Origin: Arachnopeziza araneosa
Lineage: Eukaryota > Ascomycota > Leotiomycetes > Helotiales > Arachnopezizaceae
Direction: 5' to 3'
Assembly: GCA_003988855.1 (NCBI GenBank)
Contig: QYAI01000025.1
Coordinates: 124,001 to 188,000, forward strand
DNA: 64,000 nucleotides
Part shown: positions 1-11,588 of the stretch, one piece after another
How positions within the stretch are numbered: the stretch's first letter is position 1
Layout of the letters: every line of letters begins with the position of its first letter
The notes under the pieces: model-generated
Databases searched by the model: none
What the model was told of the DNA's origin: nothing
The model's input: only the letters and a program-made list of their open reading frames with translations
Program-made: the position numbers and the translations under genes

Positions 1-81
1 TATGTACATCCATCATCGAAGCGTTAAACTCGACGACGATTGTTTTATTTTCTACTTTTGTTCTCGCTCGTCATCTATGAA

Positions 82-2382
82 TCAAGTCGAGCTCTTGGAC
101 CTGCTGAAGAAATGCCTCGAGCGTGATTTATCCCGCGGTTTCTTCTCCTCTTTGTCCTTGTGGCTGTTCCGCGTATCGGTTGATATACGTCCCCGTCTCT
201 GGGTGTCCGAAGATTTCTTGCTCTTATTGTCTTCTAACCCATCATTGTATTTAGATTTATAAATCCTGAGGTTGGAATTAGTTTGGTAATAAGAAAGGGA
301 AAGGAGAACAAACCAGCTGTTGCCTATCATGGAGATCCCTTTCGCTTCGGCTAGGCGGTAGAATTGAGCACTCTTCTTTAGGTCTTTCTTGCATCCTACG
401 CCCTGCGCGTAGCAGAAGCCCGCTTCGGCAAGTGCATCAGCATCTCCCCACGAGCCTGCGATCTCGAAACACCTTAAGGCCAAAACCTTGTCTTGTTCAA
501 TTCCCCAGCCGTTCATATGGCTGACTCCTAGCTCGTAAACGCTCAATGCAAAATGTGCTTTTCTTGCCTTGAGTTCAACTATATCAACGGCCTTCCCTTC
601 CTTCATCAGACCTTCATCATCTGCTACTTCTGCACTAACGGCGTCCGCAGCTTTCCGGAGCCAGCGTACTCCCTCGGCCTGGCTTGCTCGCATCCCCCAG
701 CCGTGTCTACACGCGAGAGCATAAAGAAGCATCCCGGTGGGGTGGTCCATCCGTGCTGCTAAGCGAAGATGATAAGTTGACTTGCTTAGGGCGCCAGCTT
801 CATGGTACTCGATAGCCTTGTTGACATGCTCGTCTGCTGACCAGTCTGCTGATGGGGCGCTAGAAGTTTGAGACCTTGCTTTGATAGTCGCCGAAGAAGC
901 AACAGATGGTGAAGACGGTCGCGCTGTCGACAAGCTATGCTCATACGAGGGTCTACCAGGATCGAGGGATGGTCGGCCTGGATCAAGGGATGGTCTACCT
1001 GGATCAAGAGATGGTCTACCTGGATCGAGAGATGGCCTACCTGGATCAAGGGAAGGTCTGCCTGGGTCCAGAGATGGACGAAAGGATACTGGATCGGTCT
1101 GGATGGAGGAAGTCGAGGGTCTAGATGGAGGTGAAGGAGGTGCGTCACCATGGATAGTTTGAACATTGCTGAAAGGAATGGCAGTTTCCCACGAAAATTG
1201 AGCCTGTGGAAGCCCTTCTTGAAATATAGCTGAATTCCTTTGTAGCATTTTGCCTCGAGGTAGTGAGAATTTCGAATAGGTATAGGTGGGCGCTGCTGGT
1301 GCATCGCTGATGGTGTCCGGGAATCCTTCACTGTGCATGCTGACCGGTGTATGTGCCGTGTCATCTGCAAGTATGAAAGAAGGTTGACTGTCTCCAGACG
1401 CTTGCCGCATTGGTACCTCCACGGAGTGTCCAGTCACACTGGCTCTACTGAGGGGTCTCGAGAAATTGAAAGAAGGCCGTGGTAGTCTTGTACCGCCAAG
1501 TGATACTTCTGAGCTAATCGACGAAGACCTTCCCATGGAATACATCCCTGGAGAGATAGGAGTTGATGAAAAACTACTGCCGATCGATAGCTTCCTGCTG
1601 GGTGACATGCCTGTCCTGCTTGCGGCATTGATGTAGTCGTCGTCTGAACTATCATTAGACATTGACCTGGGACTAGGAGATCTTTGTGCAAATGGGGAGC
1701 GAGGAGGTGCCAAAGTTCTCGAGTCAAACCCAACTCCGAGAGCACTATCATTCCCATTCCGCGAAAATTGAGCGCGTTGGTGCATGCCTTCAATGCTAAC
1801 TCGAGGCTGTACATTGCGGGGTGACGGTTCCCCTTTGGAGGGTCTAGGCTCTAAGGAAGAAGGTGACTGTTCTCGTCTCGCCCCAAAATATCCTCCATCC
1901 TGACCTGGACTTGGCGGCCGTCTGCCACGATTCTCCTCGAGGGTATTGATGTGATGCGACGGTAGAGGAGGTACGATGTCTTGGGATTCGCTCGGTCCAC
2001 TAACAATAGGGTATACTGAGACGGGACGGCGTCCAGGTATCTCAACCTCTTGCCTCTCCCCTGATACTGGAGTATCGGGTGACTTCGGCGCTGTTGTTGG
2101 AGGCCGCTCCGACAGAGAGCGAAAGTATCCTGGCCGGTTATTGCTCAGCGCATCAATCGTAAGAGGCGGCAGCCGACTCATGCGATTTCCTCCATTTGCG
2201 CTCTCCTCCAACTGCCTTGCTAACATTCGACTCTGTGCTGCGAAGGCGTCTAGAGGTGATAGTTCTGGCGGTACTTCACCAGCAACATGCAGTCGCGACG
2301 ACACAAAAGATCGTGGAGACGGCATATCGAAGCCGCCGCGAGACTTCGATCGCACGTCGATATAGTTTGGTCTGTCGGCCAT
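82..2382 (-). CDS. Sel1-repeat protein, DSF2/Nif1-like
   Basis: Exons are 314..2382 and 82..265, giving 750 aa. The 48-nt intron 266..313 has GT-AG ends and a CTAAT branch site. Removing it restores the run GNSWIYKSKY, which fits this family. I start at the ATG at 2382 (MADRPNYIDVRSKSRGG); an in-frame ATG at 2433 would add 17 residues. Residues 1 to about 500 are Ser/Pro-rich and probably disordered, with six near-exact RPSLDPG copies at about 433-475. Residues about 515-690 hold Sel1/TPR-like helical repeats (for example HPTGMLLYALACRHGWG and ADALAEAGFCYAQGVGC). The tail is basic and Lys/Ser/Arg-rich. Sel1 repeats are protein-interaction scaffolds; fungal relatives are described as cell-cycle or mating regulators (S. 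pombe Nif1, yeast Dsf2). The family assignment is by recognition, and the exact role is inferred. Confidence 0.8.
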   Translation of the reverse strand: MADRPNYIDVRSKSRGGFDMPSPRSFVSSRLHVAGEVPPELSPLDAFAAQSRMLARQLEESANGGNRMSRLPPLTIDALSNNRPGYFRSLSERPPTTAPKSPDTPVSGERQEVEIPGRRPVSVYPIVSGPSESQDIVPPLPSHHINTLEENRGRRPPSPGQDGGYFGARREQSPSSLEPRPSKGEPSPRNVQPRVSIEGMHQRAQFSRNGNDSALGVGFDSRTLAPPRSPFAQRSPSPRSMSNDSSDDDYINAASRTGMSPSRKLSIGSSFSSTPISPGMYSMGRSSSISSEVSLGGTRLPRPSFNFSRPLSRASVTGHSVEVPMRQASGDSQPSFILADDTAHTPVSMHSEGFPDTISDAPAAPTYTYSKFSLPRGKMLQRNSAIFQEGLPQAQFSWETAIPFSNVQTIHGDAPPSPPSRPSTSSIQTDPVSFRPSLDPGRPSLDPGRPSLDPGRPSLDPGRPSLDPGRPSLDPGRPSYEHSLSTARPSSPSVASSATIKARSQTSSAPSADWSADEHVNKAIEYHEAGALSKSTYHLRLAARMDHPTGMLLYALACRHGWGMRASQAEGVRWLRKAADAVSAEVADDEGLMKEGKAVDIVELKARKAHFALSVYELGVSHMNGWGIEQDKVLALRCFEIAGSWGDADALAEAGFCYAQGVGCKKDLKKSAQFYRLAEAKGISMIGNSWFVLLSLSYYQTNSNLRIYKSKYNDGLEDNKSKKSSDTQRRGRISTDTRNSHKDKEEKKPRDKSRSRHFFSRSKSST
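959..1084 (-). repeat. 21-bp coding minisatellite, six units
   Basis: Six consecutive 21-bp units start at 959, 980, 1001, 1022, 1043 and 1064 and differ at only a few bases. On the minus strand they encode tandem RPSLDPG heptapeptides inside the disordered region of the Sel1-repeat protein. The unit length is a multiple of three, so gain or loss of copies would keep the frame. Confidence 0.9.
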
Positions 2383-3919
2383 TTTGCTGCCCCTTTTAGC
2401 CGTGACGTGGCTGTGATGAGTACTCCTCTCCACCGTCGTGATTCTCTGCCTCTGTTCGCGATATCGTCGTCGAGGTTGGTCGTGTAGTATGCAAAGTGAC
2501 CTGCTGTGAGGGACTGGGAGAAGAAGGAAATGCTGTGGGCCGAGGACAGCTCGGACGTTGTGGCTGCAGGCGACCTAGTGAAGTTTGTTTCAATACGAGT
2601 GTTTGAAGGTTGGACTGCGGAGAAGGCTGTGTTGTAAGAGAAGGAGCTGGAGGATCGTAGGCTTAGTTATTCGTGGACTATTGCGAAAGAGTGGCGAAAT
2701 ACAGCTGGTGGCGACGGCCGTGAGGTCACAAAATGCGACGTCTTCAATTGAGTGAATGTTGGTGGTGGTGGTGGTGGTGGTGGTGTTGTTGTGGGCAAAG
2801 GAGTGACGGGTTCTTTGGATGCTGGCAATTATTCAGTCTCGAAGGAACCGGGGGTTGGGGGTCTGAGTCTCGTTTCGCCGTCTCGGCAGCGCAGAGGAAT
2901 GGATGAGTATCGCAACCAACCCAGGAGGAGGAGAAGAAGAAGAAGAAGAAGGAGAAGAAGAAAGTGGAGGATATACACAGTGGAGACAAGAGGAGAAGGG
3001 GTTGTTTTCCAACACCACGCTCCTCGCGACAACTTTCCTACGGCAGACGGGTGACTTGACGATGCAAACAATCTCTCCTAAATTTAAAGTATGCCCCATC
3101 CAAGGGCATATTTTAAGCCTGGGGAAGGGCTCTGATTGGCTTTTCCCCATGAAAGAGAGACCACGGGCGGTGTCCTTGGGGGCTTGCATTAGGCCCGTCT
3201 TCTTAAGGTACGGGGGGGGCTCAGCATGCAGGGCAACCGGTGCAGGCCCTGATGATGCTGGGCGGGCCCTTTTTTTCTTGATTTTGCTAGCCTCTTCCTT
3301 GGATCGAGGCAGAGATAAAACAGTGAAGATGCTCAGCGACCCTTCTGCGATGCAGCGTCCGTCATCCAGCCCCTGAGCCATCCTGAGCGATGATCGGTGG
3401 CCCTCTTCTCGCGCGTGCGTAATCAATCAATCAACCAATCAATCAATCAATCGTCTCTCTCTGGGGAACCAGTAGGACATCAGTTCGCAAACAACGCTGA
3501 CTGCCTTCTGGAACTGTTTCAGACGTCCCAGTGCCAAATTGTTTCCATGCTCGTCTTCTGCTGCACCTCGGGATGATTGGCGGCAATTAAGATTTGGATC
3601 GCGGAACTCATGGAATCTGGGGGACAGCGGGAAACAGCAAATTACAGCGCGGGAGCCAATGGCTTTCAGCCCTCCTCCACCAAATCTCGGGTGACTTGGA
3701 CGGCGTAATCACGTAATCAGGGCTCATGCCTCCATGGCACAGACTCCGCCGTGCTGTCCTACACAAGAAGCGCCCTGTGAGCCTACATCTCTTCTTCACA
3801 TTCAACACAATATAGCCCGAGCAGAAGACATCTGTCATGTTGCAAGTCTGCCTTGATTGAAAATCCAAAGTCTCTAAACTCCGTTCCATGCCTTCATCCC
3901 ATATGCTGATAGTTTGATT
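2383..3919. other. intergenic region with microsatellites
   Basis: This lies between the 5' end of the Sel1-repeat gene and the 3' end of ERV46. I found no credible gene. It carries a (GGT)n run at about 2758-2786, a purine-rich AGA/AGG tract at about 2921-2963 and an (AATC)n run at about 3420-3451. ORFs crossing these runs encode only poly-Gly, poly-Arg or poly-Leu. The part near 2383 should hold the promoter and 5' leader of the Sel1-repeat gene. Confidence 0.6.
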
Positions 3920-5391
3920 TCACAAGCTCTTAGATTGCAGCTTCCTAAGTCGTGTAGCTCCCTCATACACGCCACGGTCCACAGCCGCTGCCACGGTCAA
4001 CGTGCCTCCCACAATAGCGCAGAGCCCGGTCAGGAAACCCGTGAAAGTCTTGGTGCGCTCTTCGCGGTTAATGACCTTCATGGGAGAGATGTCCTACTAC
4101 GTATTAGGGACAGCAGGGAGTGTGCTGGAGGAAGAAGACTTACGTATGAGAAGAAAACACCTGGGATGCCGCCACGTGCGTGCAACGTCTCTTTGTGACC
4201 TCTATCCCCATCATCACCCCCAGCAAGACTGCGACGATGGCTCGTAACCGAGTATTGATGCGTTTCCACACTGCCATCACCTCTATGTCCGTAAGCTCCA
4301 ATTGTTGATGTATCGTCACCGGGATGGCTCTCGTAACCATTGCTGGCCCATCCCAAGGGAAGATAGGATGTAGAGACCACCTTGACAAAGTACATGAAAT
4401 TGTAAGCTGGCTCGGTTGCATCTTGCTTCGTGTTATCCAAGGGGTTCAAGTGATGGTTGGTCCAAGGTAGCTGCTTCGAGCCCATCTTCTTGGTGACCTC
4501 CTCAGGAAGCTGAGGCCCAAAACGAAGAGAGTGGATGTGATGAGTGAAAACGTGGCCACCGGGAACTGGTGTATCAAAATAGTTGTTCAGATCGTGTACA
4601 TGCATATTGCCGTTGCTGAAACTCCTTCCTGGCGCAATGTGGAAGTTACCCACAACTTTGTTCACTCGGAGTCCTCCTTCAATGCGGCATCCTTCATGTC
4701 TTTGCTCATCGAGTCTTTCGGCATAGTGTTCCCGTTCGCACTGCTCAACATTTTCACCGCGACCGAAAGCCCAAGAAACGCTGGCATATGCCTCTCTGAC
4801 TTCTTCACACGTATTACAGCAACCTGACTTTATCGCATTCACTGGGGGGTTCGCTCCATAACAAGGACCACAATAATCTGGATCCAAATGGGTGGCCTCG
4901 TCGGCGGAGTTGTGTCTATGGATATTAGTCGCCATAACCACACTAACAAGAGCTATTACTTACAAATCCAGAGATTTGACATCAATGACTTTGCTCCCTT
5001 CGGCTTCTGGTGTAAGTCTGACTTTGTTCACACCATGCATAATTCCGACTTGCTGTTCTCCAGACACGTCCATGACATCGAGAGTCAAGAGTTCGCATGG
5101 GATTTTGGGGAAGGTGATGTTTAAATGTATTTCCATCTTCTCCCCTGTTCCCACCTATTAGCGCGGGCCATTTTTACGAACGGTCTAGCTTGACAAACCT
5201 CTTCCCTTATCCACGATGAGCTCAGGATGGACGACTATCCGCCTGTAATCTGCCCATTCTCCCCATGCCAACCACAGAACGATAAGCAGTGAAGCTATCG
5301 TCACAATTCCTCCCGATGTAGTCCGTACTCGAGCCTCATCAACGGTCTTTGTAAAGGCATCCAGCCTGGTGAATCTTGATTTCGCAGGCAT
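3920..5391 (-). CDS. ERV46: ER-Golgi COPII vesicle protein Erv46 (ERGIC3 family)
   Basis: Exons are 5199..5391, 4964..5144, 4144..4915 and 3920..4093 (439 aa); introns are 54, 48 and 50 nt with GT-AG ends. The N terminus (RFTRLDAFTKTVDEARVRTTSGG) is the typical ERGIC N-terminal domain, followed at about residues 28-45 by the first membrane segment (IVTIASLLIVLWLAW). The lumenal part contains the family hallmark HLDPDYCGPCYGA and a CCNTCEEVR cysteine cluster. A second membrane segment near the C terminus (FLTGLCAIVGGTLTVAAAV) follows FFSYDISPMKV. Family knowledge: Erv46 pairs with Erv41, cycles between ER and Golgi in COPII/COPI vesicles and acts as a cargo receptor retrieving ER proteins. It diverges from MEX67 across 817 bp. 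The last exon is too small to stand out as an ORF but is needed for the second membrane segment. Confidence 0.93.
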
Positions 5392-6208
5392 GGTAGCGGA
5401 TCACGATGTATTCCAGTCGTTCAATGGCACGAGGCCTCGCAGCACTGCAATTCCAAGCGAGGTTTAGAGATGCATATATCAAATGAAGGCAAATAGAATT
5501 GAAATTGTCGAGAATACAGGATGAGTGTGGGAGTGCGAATTGGTAGAGAGAATGTGTGTTGCACCTCAAGACATCAAGTTGAAGTCGAGGCCAATAAATT
5601 CTGGAAAGGACAGCTTTCAAGCTGGCTTGTGCTCAGCCGCAAATTGATTCGGTACCTGCAGCCGAATGCTGGATCACGGCGAGTGGATTGTCTTCTTCAC
5701 ACTCTTGACATTTCACGTCGGGTTGAAACAGGCTTAGAATATCTTCAAAAACCTCGGCCAGAGTTTGAAGGGACATGAAGCTGAAATATGAAAGAGGCTG
5801 AGCTGTGGTGAAGTCACACCAAGATGAGTTCGCTTCACGTGACCCATACCGCAGTCCCTTTTGACTCATACCTTAGGCATCCACGCTAGTGATTGTTTCA
5901 GCCTTGTCAAGCTCCGTCATTGTTCCTTCTTTTAGGCCTTCTCCTCCAGGCCTTATTATTGTCAACCAACCTCACAATACTCACCAATTCGACAATACAA
6001 TACATTCGCTCCTTGCGACGCCACCATCGTTATTTGAGGTGTTTTTCTCTTCCATAAACCTTCCCCTCCTCACTTTTCCAACGACACCCCACACGCAAAC
6101 TTTGGCACCACAACTGCGACTTTCAGGCCTATGGCTTGAGCGAACTGCGATTTTCAAAGTAGTTCCACTCATGATCCATTCCAAAAATTTCGCACAAACA
6201 GCCTCATT
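5392..6208. promoter_or_regulatory. divergent ERV46/MEX67 intergenic region
   Basis: This 817-bp region separates the ERV46 and MEX67 start codons and must hold both promoters. It contains a CACGTG box at 5836. A 78-codon minus-strand ORF (5633..5869) has no recognisable domain; I treat it as leader or promoter DNA. Confidence 0.5.
5836..5841. promoter_or_regulatory. CACGTG E-box in the ERV46/MEX67 promoter
   Basis: A TCACGTGAC context is visible 373 bp before the MEX67 ATG and 445 bp before the ERV46 ATG. CACGTG is the core bound by fungal bHLH factors such as Cbf1. Function here is inferred. Confidence 0.4.
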
Positions 6209-8440
6209 ATGTTGAACGCACCACCACCGCGCGGCCCCAGAGGCTCATCACCAAATGTTCGAGGCGGAGGACGAGGTGGCATACAGAAGCGCAAAGTTGG
6301 TGGAAGCGGTCCAGTCCGGGTTGATAAAGATGGAGATCTTGTCATGGACGCCATAGGCGCAAATAAGCGTCGCTCTGGCAAAGGCAGACTTGATTCACAA
6401 CCATCCTCAAAGCCTCTTAGTTCGACCCGTACCAACGCAGGTCCATCTCGGGGAGGAAATGCCAGAGTCCAGCAAGCACTTCTTCGCGGCATCGGACTAC
6501 ACCAAGCAAACGTCTTCGAATCTCGCATCACCACGGCAGGTACCACACTACAAGTTGATGGACTCAAGTCTAGCAAGGCCGCTACCAACCCAGACGGTGG
6601 CCTCGAGGCTTTGCTTGGATTCCTGGAGCGAAAAGCTGGCGGTATGGATTCCAAATCGAATCGGACCGTTAAGATTAAGAAGGTATGTCTACAGCCATGT
6701 TTCAGGGGCTTACGGTTTATGCCCCGTCGCCATCTCGTTCTACTTGTGTTCAAGCGATATTCCTAGTACCGCGGCGAGGATCGACACCAACCTCATACCG
6801 AGTCATGATTCTCGAGCGTTTTCAAGGTCGTCGAAGCCTTGCTAACATCAACATAGTCATTAGTAAAGGGAGATTCCGTGATCATCACAGCAAGCCCCGA
6901 GGATATTGACAGCATTCAAAAAGTCAATGGCTTTACATTTGCAGGAGCCGTGCTGTCCATCAAGCCAGCCGACCCGCCGTCACCCAAGAAGAAGGATGAG
7001 GTATCTCCAGAGGCTAAACTTATCAAGGACAAGCTTAGCTCGGTTCTCAATGGAAGATATAATGACGAACTAAAGTTATTGAATCTTTCAGCACTTGGAA
7101 CTGACCCCGTGCTACAACAAATGGGTCTTTTCGATGGAAGTGTCACTGCCGAGAAGATATTCCCTGCTATCATGGCAGTATCAGAATCCATCTTTAAGGA
7201 TCGAAACAACAAAACACATTTTGTCATCAGCGTAACACTCACCGACAATAACATTGGAGACGTCAAGGAGATTGCGGCCCTCACGAACGCCTTTCCTGCG
7301 CTCCAGAATATTGACCTGTCTCGAAACAATATAAACGACATCAAAGGCTTACAGTTCTGGCGAAACAGGTTTCGAAAACTGGAGAATCTCGTCTTGACTA
7401 GCAATCCGATCGAAGCGCAGCTTCCTACTCTCAAGGACGATTTCTTGAAGCTCTTCCCCCATCTCTGTACTTTGAACAATGTTGTGATCAGAACGCCAGA
7501 AGAGATGCTTGCTCTCAAGGCCAAGATTGCAGCTGCTAGATCTCCTATTCCAATCGTCGCTCCTGAGTTTCTTGATGCGGGCGGCGTCGGAGAGAATTTC
7601 ATCAGGCAATTCTTACATCTATACGACAACGATCGTAGTACGCTTCTCACAACATTCTACGATGCTGAATCGGTTCATTCCATCTCCATCAACATGTCAG
7701 CACCAAGAAGCTCTGATGTTCCCGTTCATCCATGGGCTGACTACATCAAACATTCTCGAAATCTCACCAAGCTCGACCGTCTACCAGCGAGAATGAGCCG
7801 TCAATACAAAGGCGTCCAACAGATTCAACAAACTTGGTTAACCCTCCCTGCTACTAGACATCCAAGTCTCGAGTCTGAACTCCAGAAGTACATACTTGAG
7901 TGTCGTCCTATGCCAGGCCTTGCTGACCCCACGGGTCAAAGTCCGGCGGGAGTTGATGGCCTTATCATTACGATCCACGGCGAATTTGAAGAACCAACCA
8001 ATTCAACGGTTGAAAATACGGTTTTCCGTAGCTTTTCACGTACGTTCATATTAGGCCCGGGAGGTCCAGGTAGTCCACCAATTCGGATTGTCAGTGACAT
8101 GTGTGTACTTCGTGCTTGGGGACCTCTTGCACAACCAGAGGCTCCTGCCTCATCGGAGACTTCTACGACGCCTCCAGCACCGCAGCAAGTGGCCACGATC
8201 GTCTCGGAACAACAGCAACAACAGGAGATGGCTGCAAAGCAACTCACGGAAGCAACTGGCATGACACTCGAGTATTCAATTCTATGCTTGGAGCAGACTG
8301 GATGGGATCTTGCTAGAGCCTTTGATGCCTTCACTGAGAACAAGGTGCGATCCTCTCGAACTCTCTCAATATGACAATGCGCTAATCTTAAGCAGGATAA
8401 ACTACCACCTAATGCATTTATTGCAAATATCGAACTATGA
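6209..8440 (+). CDS. MEX67: mRNA export receptor Mex67 (NXF1/TAP family)
   Basis: Exons are 6209..6682, 6857..8344 and 8396..8440 (668 aa); introns are 174 and 51 nt. The N terminus is Gly/Arg-rich with basic patches, followed by a short RRM-like segment just after the first intron. Leucine-rich repeats lie at about 280-350 (NIGDVKEIAALTNAFPALQNI). An NTF2-like domain spans about 395-590 (FIRQFLHLYDNDRSTLLTTFYD), and a C-terminal UBA/TAP-C domain about 615-668 (LEYSILCLEQTGWDLARAFDAF). The final 14 residues come from the small third exon. Family knowledge: Mex67 with Mtr2 carries bulk mRNA through nuclear pores by binding FG nucleoporins through the NTF2-like and UBA domains. Domain order and length fit the family. 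Confidence 0.95.
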
Positions 8441-8929
8441 ATAATGCTTGGATATGGAACAAATATTAGGGATGCTGAGAAGGACGGGTTGGAAGGTATT
8501 ATGCAAAATATTAGTGCATGTATGGAGAACTCGAGATATGATCGTCTCCACAATGAGGGTGGGGAATTTGGGTTGCATTACCTGCCCAGATAAAAATCGG
8601 GCTTCATTCGGTGGACAATTCTACTCATCAGCAAGGAGTTTGGGCGGTTGTCTGGGCGGAATTGGGCATTGCATTAAAGTGGCGATCAATGAACATTAGA
8701 TACTGTCACAATATCAACTGAGGGACATCACAAACCGAAAACTTCGCTCTGCAATATGTGACTTATAGTGCGCGAAGTCTGCATGTATTAAGTTATCAAG
8801 GGAATTGAAATTGAAATTTCCAAAATCTTGACAGCACAAACTATCAAAGAGGTATCATTGTATTAACCAACCAGCCAATCAGTCACCAGATCATCATTCA
8901 ACATATCACCACTACATATCATTCGCACT
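8441..8929. other. convergent 3' intergenic region
   Basis: This 489-bp gap between the converging MEX67 and sulfate permease genes holds their 3' UTRs. I see no gene in it. Confidence 0.6.
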
Positions 8930-11588
8930 TTATGGCGTCTCTCCAATCCCGGGTCCTCCTCGAGCTTCACGTTGCTCTTTCTCAATGATGTTGGTAACAG
9001 CGCTCTGCAAAGCACTTGTCAAGTCGATGTGGAATAGAGGTCTGTTCAAGCTATTGACGACAGCTACACTCTTGGAACCTCCCTTAACCTGAACGCCGGC
9101 CTTGAGATCACCGCTCGAGGCGCCACTATCGCTATCTCTGTTGATACCATGGGAGGCAACAGGGCGTTGACGCTCCTGAGCACGCTGAGTTTCAAGTATC
9201 TTTTCGTTCTGCGAGGTCTCAGCGACCTGAGCAGCGGATAAGGAGCCACCGATCTCAGCAACAGAGAAGATGGGTTTCCATCTGTGGACGGCACCGTCGC
9301 CGCTGGGTATGGAGGGGAAACCGAAGCCAGCGGAGGCAAGTGCTCGCTTGGTCCAGCGGTTATTGATCGAAGAGAAGTGCCAGTCGACAGTAGACGGCGA
9401 GGCGTAGCGGTCGAGCTGGTTGCGAACATCGATCAGTTGTTGCACTGAAGTGACATCAACGTTATTGACGGAAGAGAAGTCCAAGATTATAGCCTTGAGA
9501 GTAGGGCGGTCAGCGTGGGTATCCTCGGTTTTGCCCTTGCGAGACCCAGGGTCATTCCATGGACGATCGCCTAGACGCGTGTACTGATTCTGGTTAGTGC
9601 GGCGAGTGACAGCGAAAATATGGTTAGTGAGTTGATCAAGGTAGTGGTTTGCGTTGGGATAGTTGAAGCCCTCGCTGAAGCGATAGATGAAAACGCCATC
9701 AAATGGGACAGCGACTTGCACATCAGGGTTCGATCCGTCATTGTGATCAATAGGGAGGAAAACGTTGCGAGAAAGTGCTCCTCCGAATGGTACAGTGGCT
9801 TTGCCAAAGGTGCCATTATCGACAAGACTTAACGGCTTGCCGTCATCCCCAAGGATGTTCTCTCCCGAGACGGAATGGACTTTGACCGCTCCGAGGAAGC
9901 GTCCTTTGGCCTTGATAGCTCTAAAGAGGAAGAGAGCGATCGAGATACAGATGGTTGTGTAAATACCGTTTTCGATAGATGAAAAGACTGTGACAAATAC
10001 ACCTGCGAAGAATATTGGCACCTCCAAGGGCGATACTCTCCAGAATTGATAGACGGTGTTCGGTGGAGTGATCAAATCTCCTACTGCATGGATAATGACT
10101 GCAGAGAGACTTGCAGAGGGAATATAAAAGAAGACTGCTGGGAGGGCATAAATAGCGAGAAGAACAATGACGCCAGTAATTACACCGGCTAAGGGCGTAC
10201 GCACACCGGCCTTGGCCTTGATAGCGGTTCGAGAGAAAGAACCCGTAGCAGGATACGCACCCAAGAATGGGCCGAAGATATTGCTGAAACCAATAGCAAC
10301 CATCTCTTGAGACGGGTTGATGATATAGTTATTCACGCGCCCGAAAGATTTCGAGATGGCAATATGCTCAATCAGAGTAACTATGACGACCACAGGAAGC
10401 TGGCTTGCGAAGATTTTGATGAGAGCGGTGTTGACCGTTGGAACAGCGGCAGCAGTGAAACCTATGTACACATGATTAGTTTTACACTAAATTTAGGAGG
10501 TTTAGGTGAATTTAACCTCTTGGAACAACGCCTAGGATTTTGAACAATGGCTTCTTGCGATGATGCCTATTAACCAACCAACTTATCATCGTATATAGCA
10601 GCAATACAAAAACTGTTCGCATGGTGGAGGCGAAGAAAATGAGTTTCTGCTTAGAAGGGTATTTCTTTGCAAAAAACTTGCAAATAGACCGAATCAGGTA
10701 GAGCAAGAAGAGCGCTGTAAGTCCCATGGCGGCATCTTTGGTTGTGTAGGGCAAATTCTTGAGAGTGTCGATAAAGACTAAATATGTTGCAGCTCGAGTA
10801 TTGAACCGACTGCTGTAGCCCATCAAGGTAGGCAATTGACCAACAGCAATATTAAGTGCCGAACCCGTCATGAAAGCCGCAATAGAAACCAGAGGGATCA
10901 AGTCAACAATCCAACCGGCGCGAATAAGTCCAATGAAGACGATGATGATCCCATCAATTACCGCTAAACATGAAGCGAGGACATGTCCTGGAATCTTTGG
11001 ATGAGACTTTTTTGCATCAGTCACGATCGTCCCAACGAGCGTTGACAGAACAGCCACGGGCTACGAAGAAGTTAGGTCACTTCCTTCAGCTAAAGACGAT
11101 TCTTACTTACACCGATGGTGATATCTTTGGACGTAGCGAAAAACCAGTAGAGGATAACGCCCATAAATGACGTGTAGAGACCGAATTGCACCGGAAGTTG
11201 TGCAAGTTGTGCATAAGCCATACCCTGCGGGACCACCACAGCACCGATAGTGATACCTGTTCGATTGTCAACAGCCTGTACTAGAAAGGGAGGGACTGTA
11301 CGAACCGGCGACCAAGTCGCCAGCTAGCCATTGTAAGTTGTAGCTCCCGATCCAGTGAGTGAAAGGGAACAAAGATCGACAGTATTGGATGAGTTCATGT
11401 CCATTGGGGAGGGTTTCACGGATCCAATCGATGCTTCGAGGCTCCTCCTCAATATAGGTATCCGCCGTCTTGGAAGAGAAAACGGATTCCCCACGAAGAA
11501 TCTCATTTGTGGGATCATCTCTCGAGTTGTTCAAGTTGATGCCGAGGACTTTTGCAAGCCCATGGCCAACCTTGGTCGCGGTCGACAT
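8930..11588 (-). CDS. sulfate permease, SulP/SLC26 family with STAS domain
   Basis: Exons are 11306..11588, 11111..11256, 10517..11060 and 8930..10461 (834 aa); introns are 49, 50 and 55 nt. After a cytosolic N terminus the SulP transport domain begins at NLQWLAGDLVAGITIGAVVVPQGMAYAQLAQLP (read across the first splice), and about a dozen hydrophobic helices run to about residue 560. The C-terminal half carries a STAS domain with the core AIILDFSSVNNVDVTSVQQL at about 650. Family knowledge: these plasma-membrane proteins take up sulfate (yeast SUL1/2, Neurospora cys-13/cys-14), usually induced on sulfur limitation; I did not find a clear Cys3/MetR site. An in-frame ATG at 11705 would add 39 residues; I prefer 11588 because the protein then begins with a normal cytosolic leader. 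Confidence 0.93.

Noticed and set aside
786..1370. 194-codon minus-strand ORF overlapping the Sel1-repeat gene
   Set aside because: It is the same minisatellite read in another frame of the real coding exon, with no independent features.
3420..3451. AATC repeats as a CRISPR-like array
   Set aside because: A plain tetranucleotide microsatellite without spacers, in a eukaryotic genome.
5633..5869. 78-codon minus-strand ORF with a CxxC motif between ERV46 and MEX67
   Set aside because: Tempting as a small zinc protein (VKCQECEED), but it lacks a second metal-binding pair and a clear partner exon, and it lies where two promoters must be.
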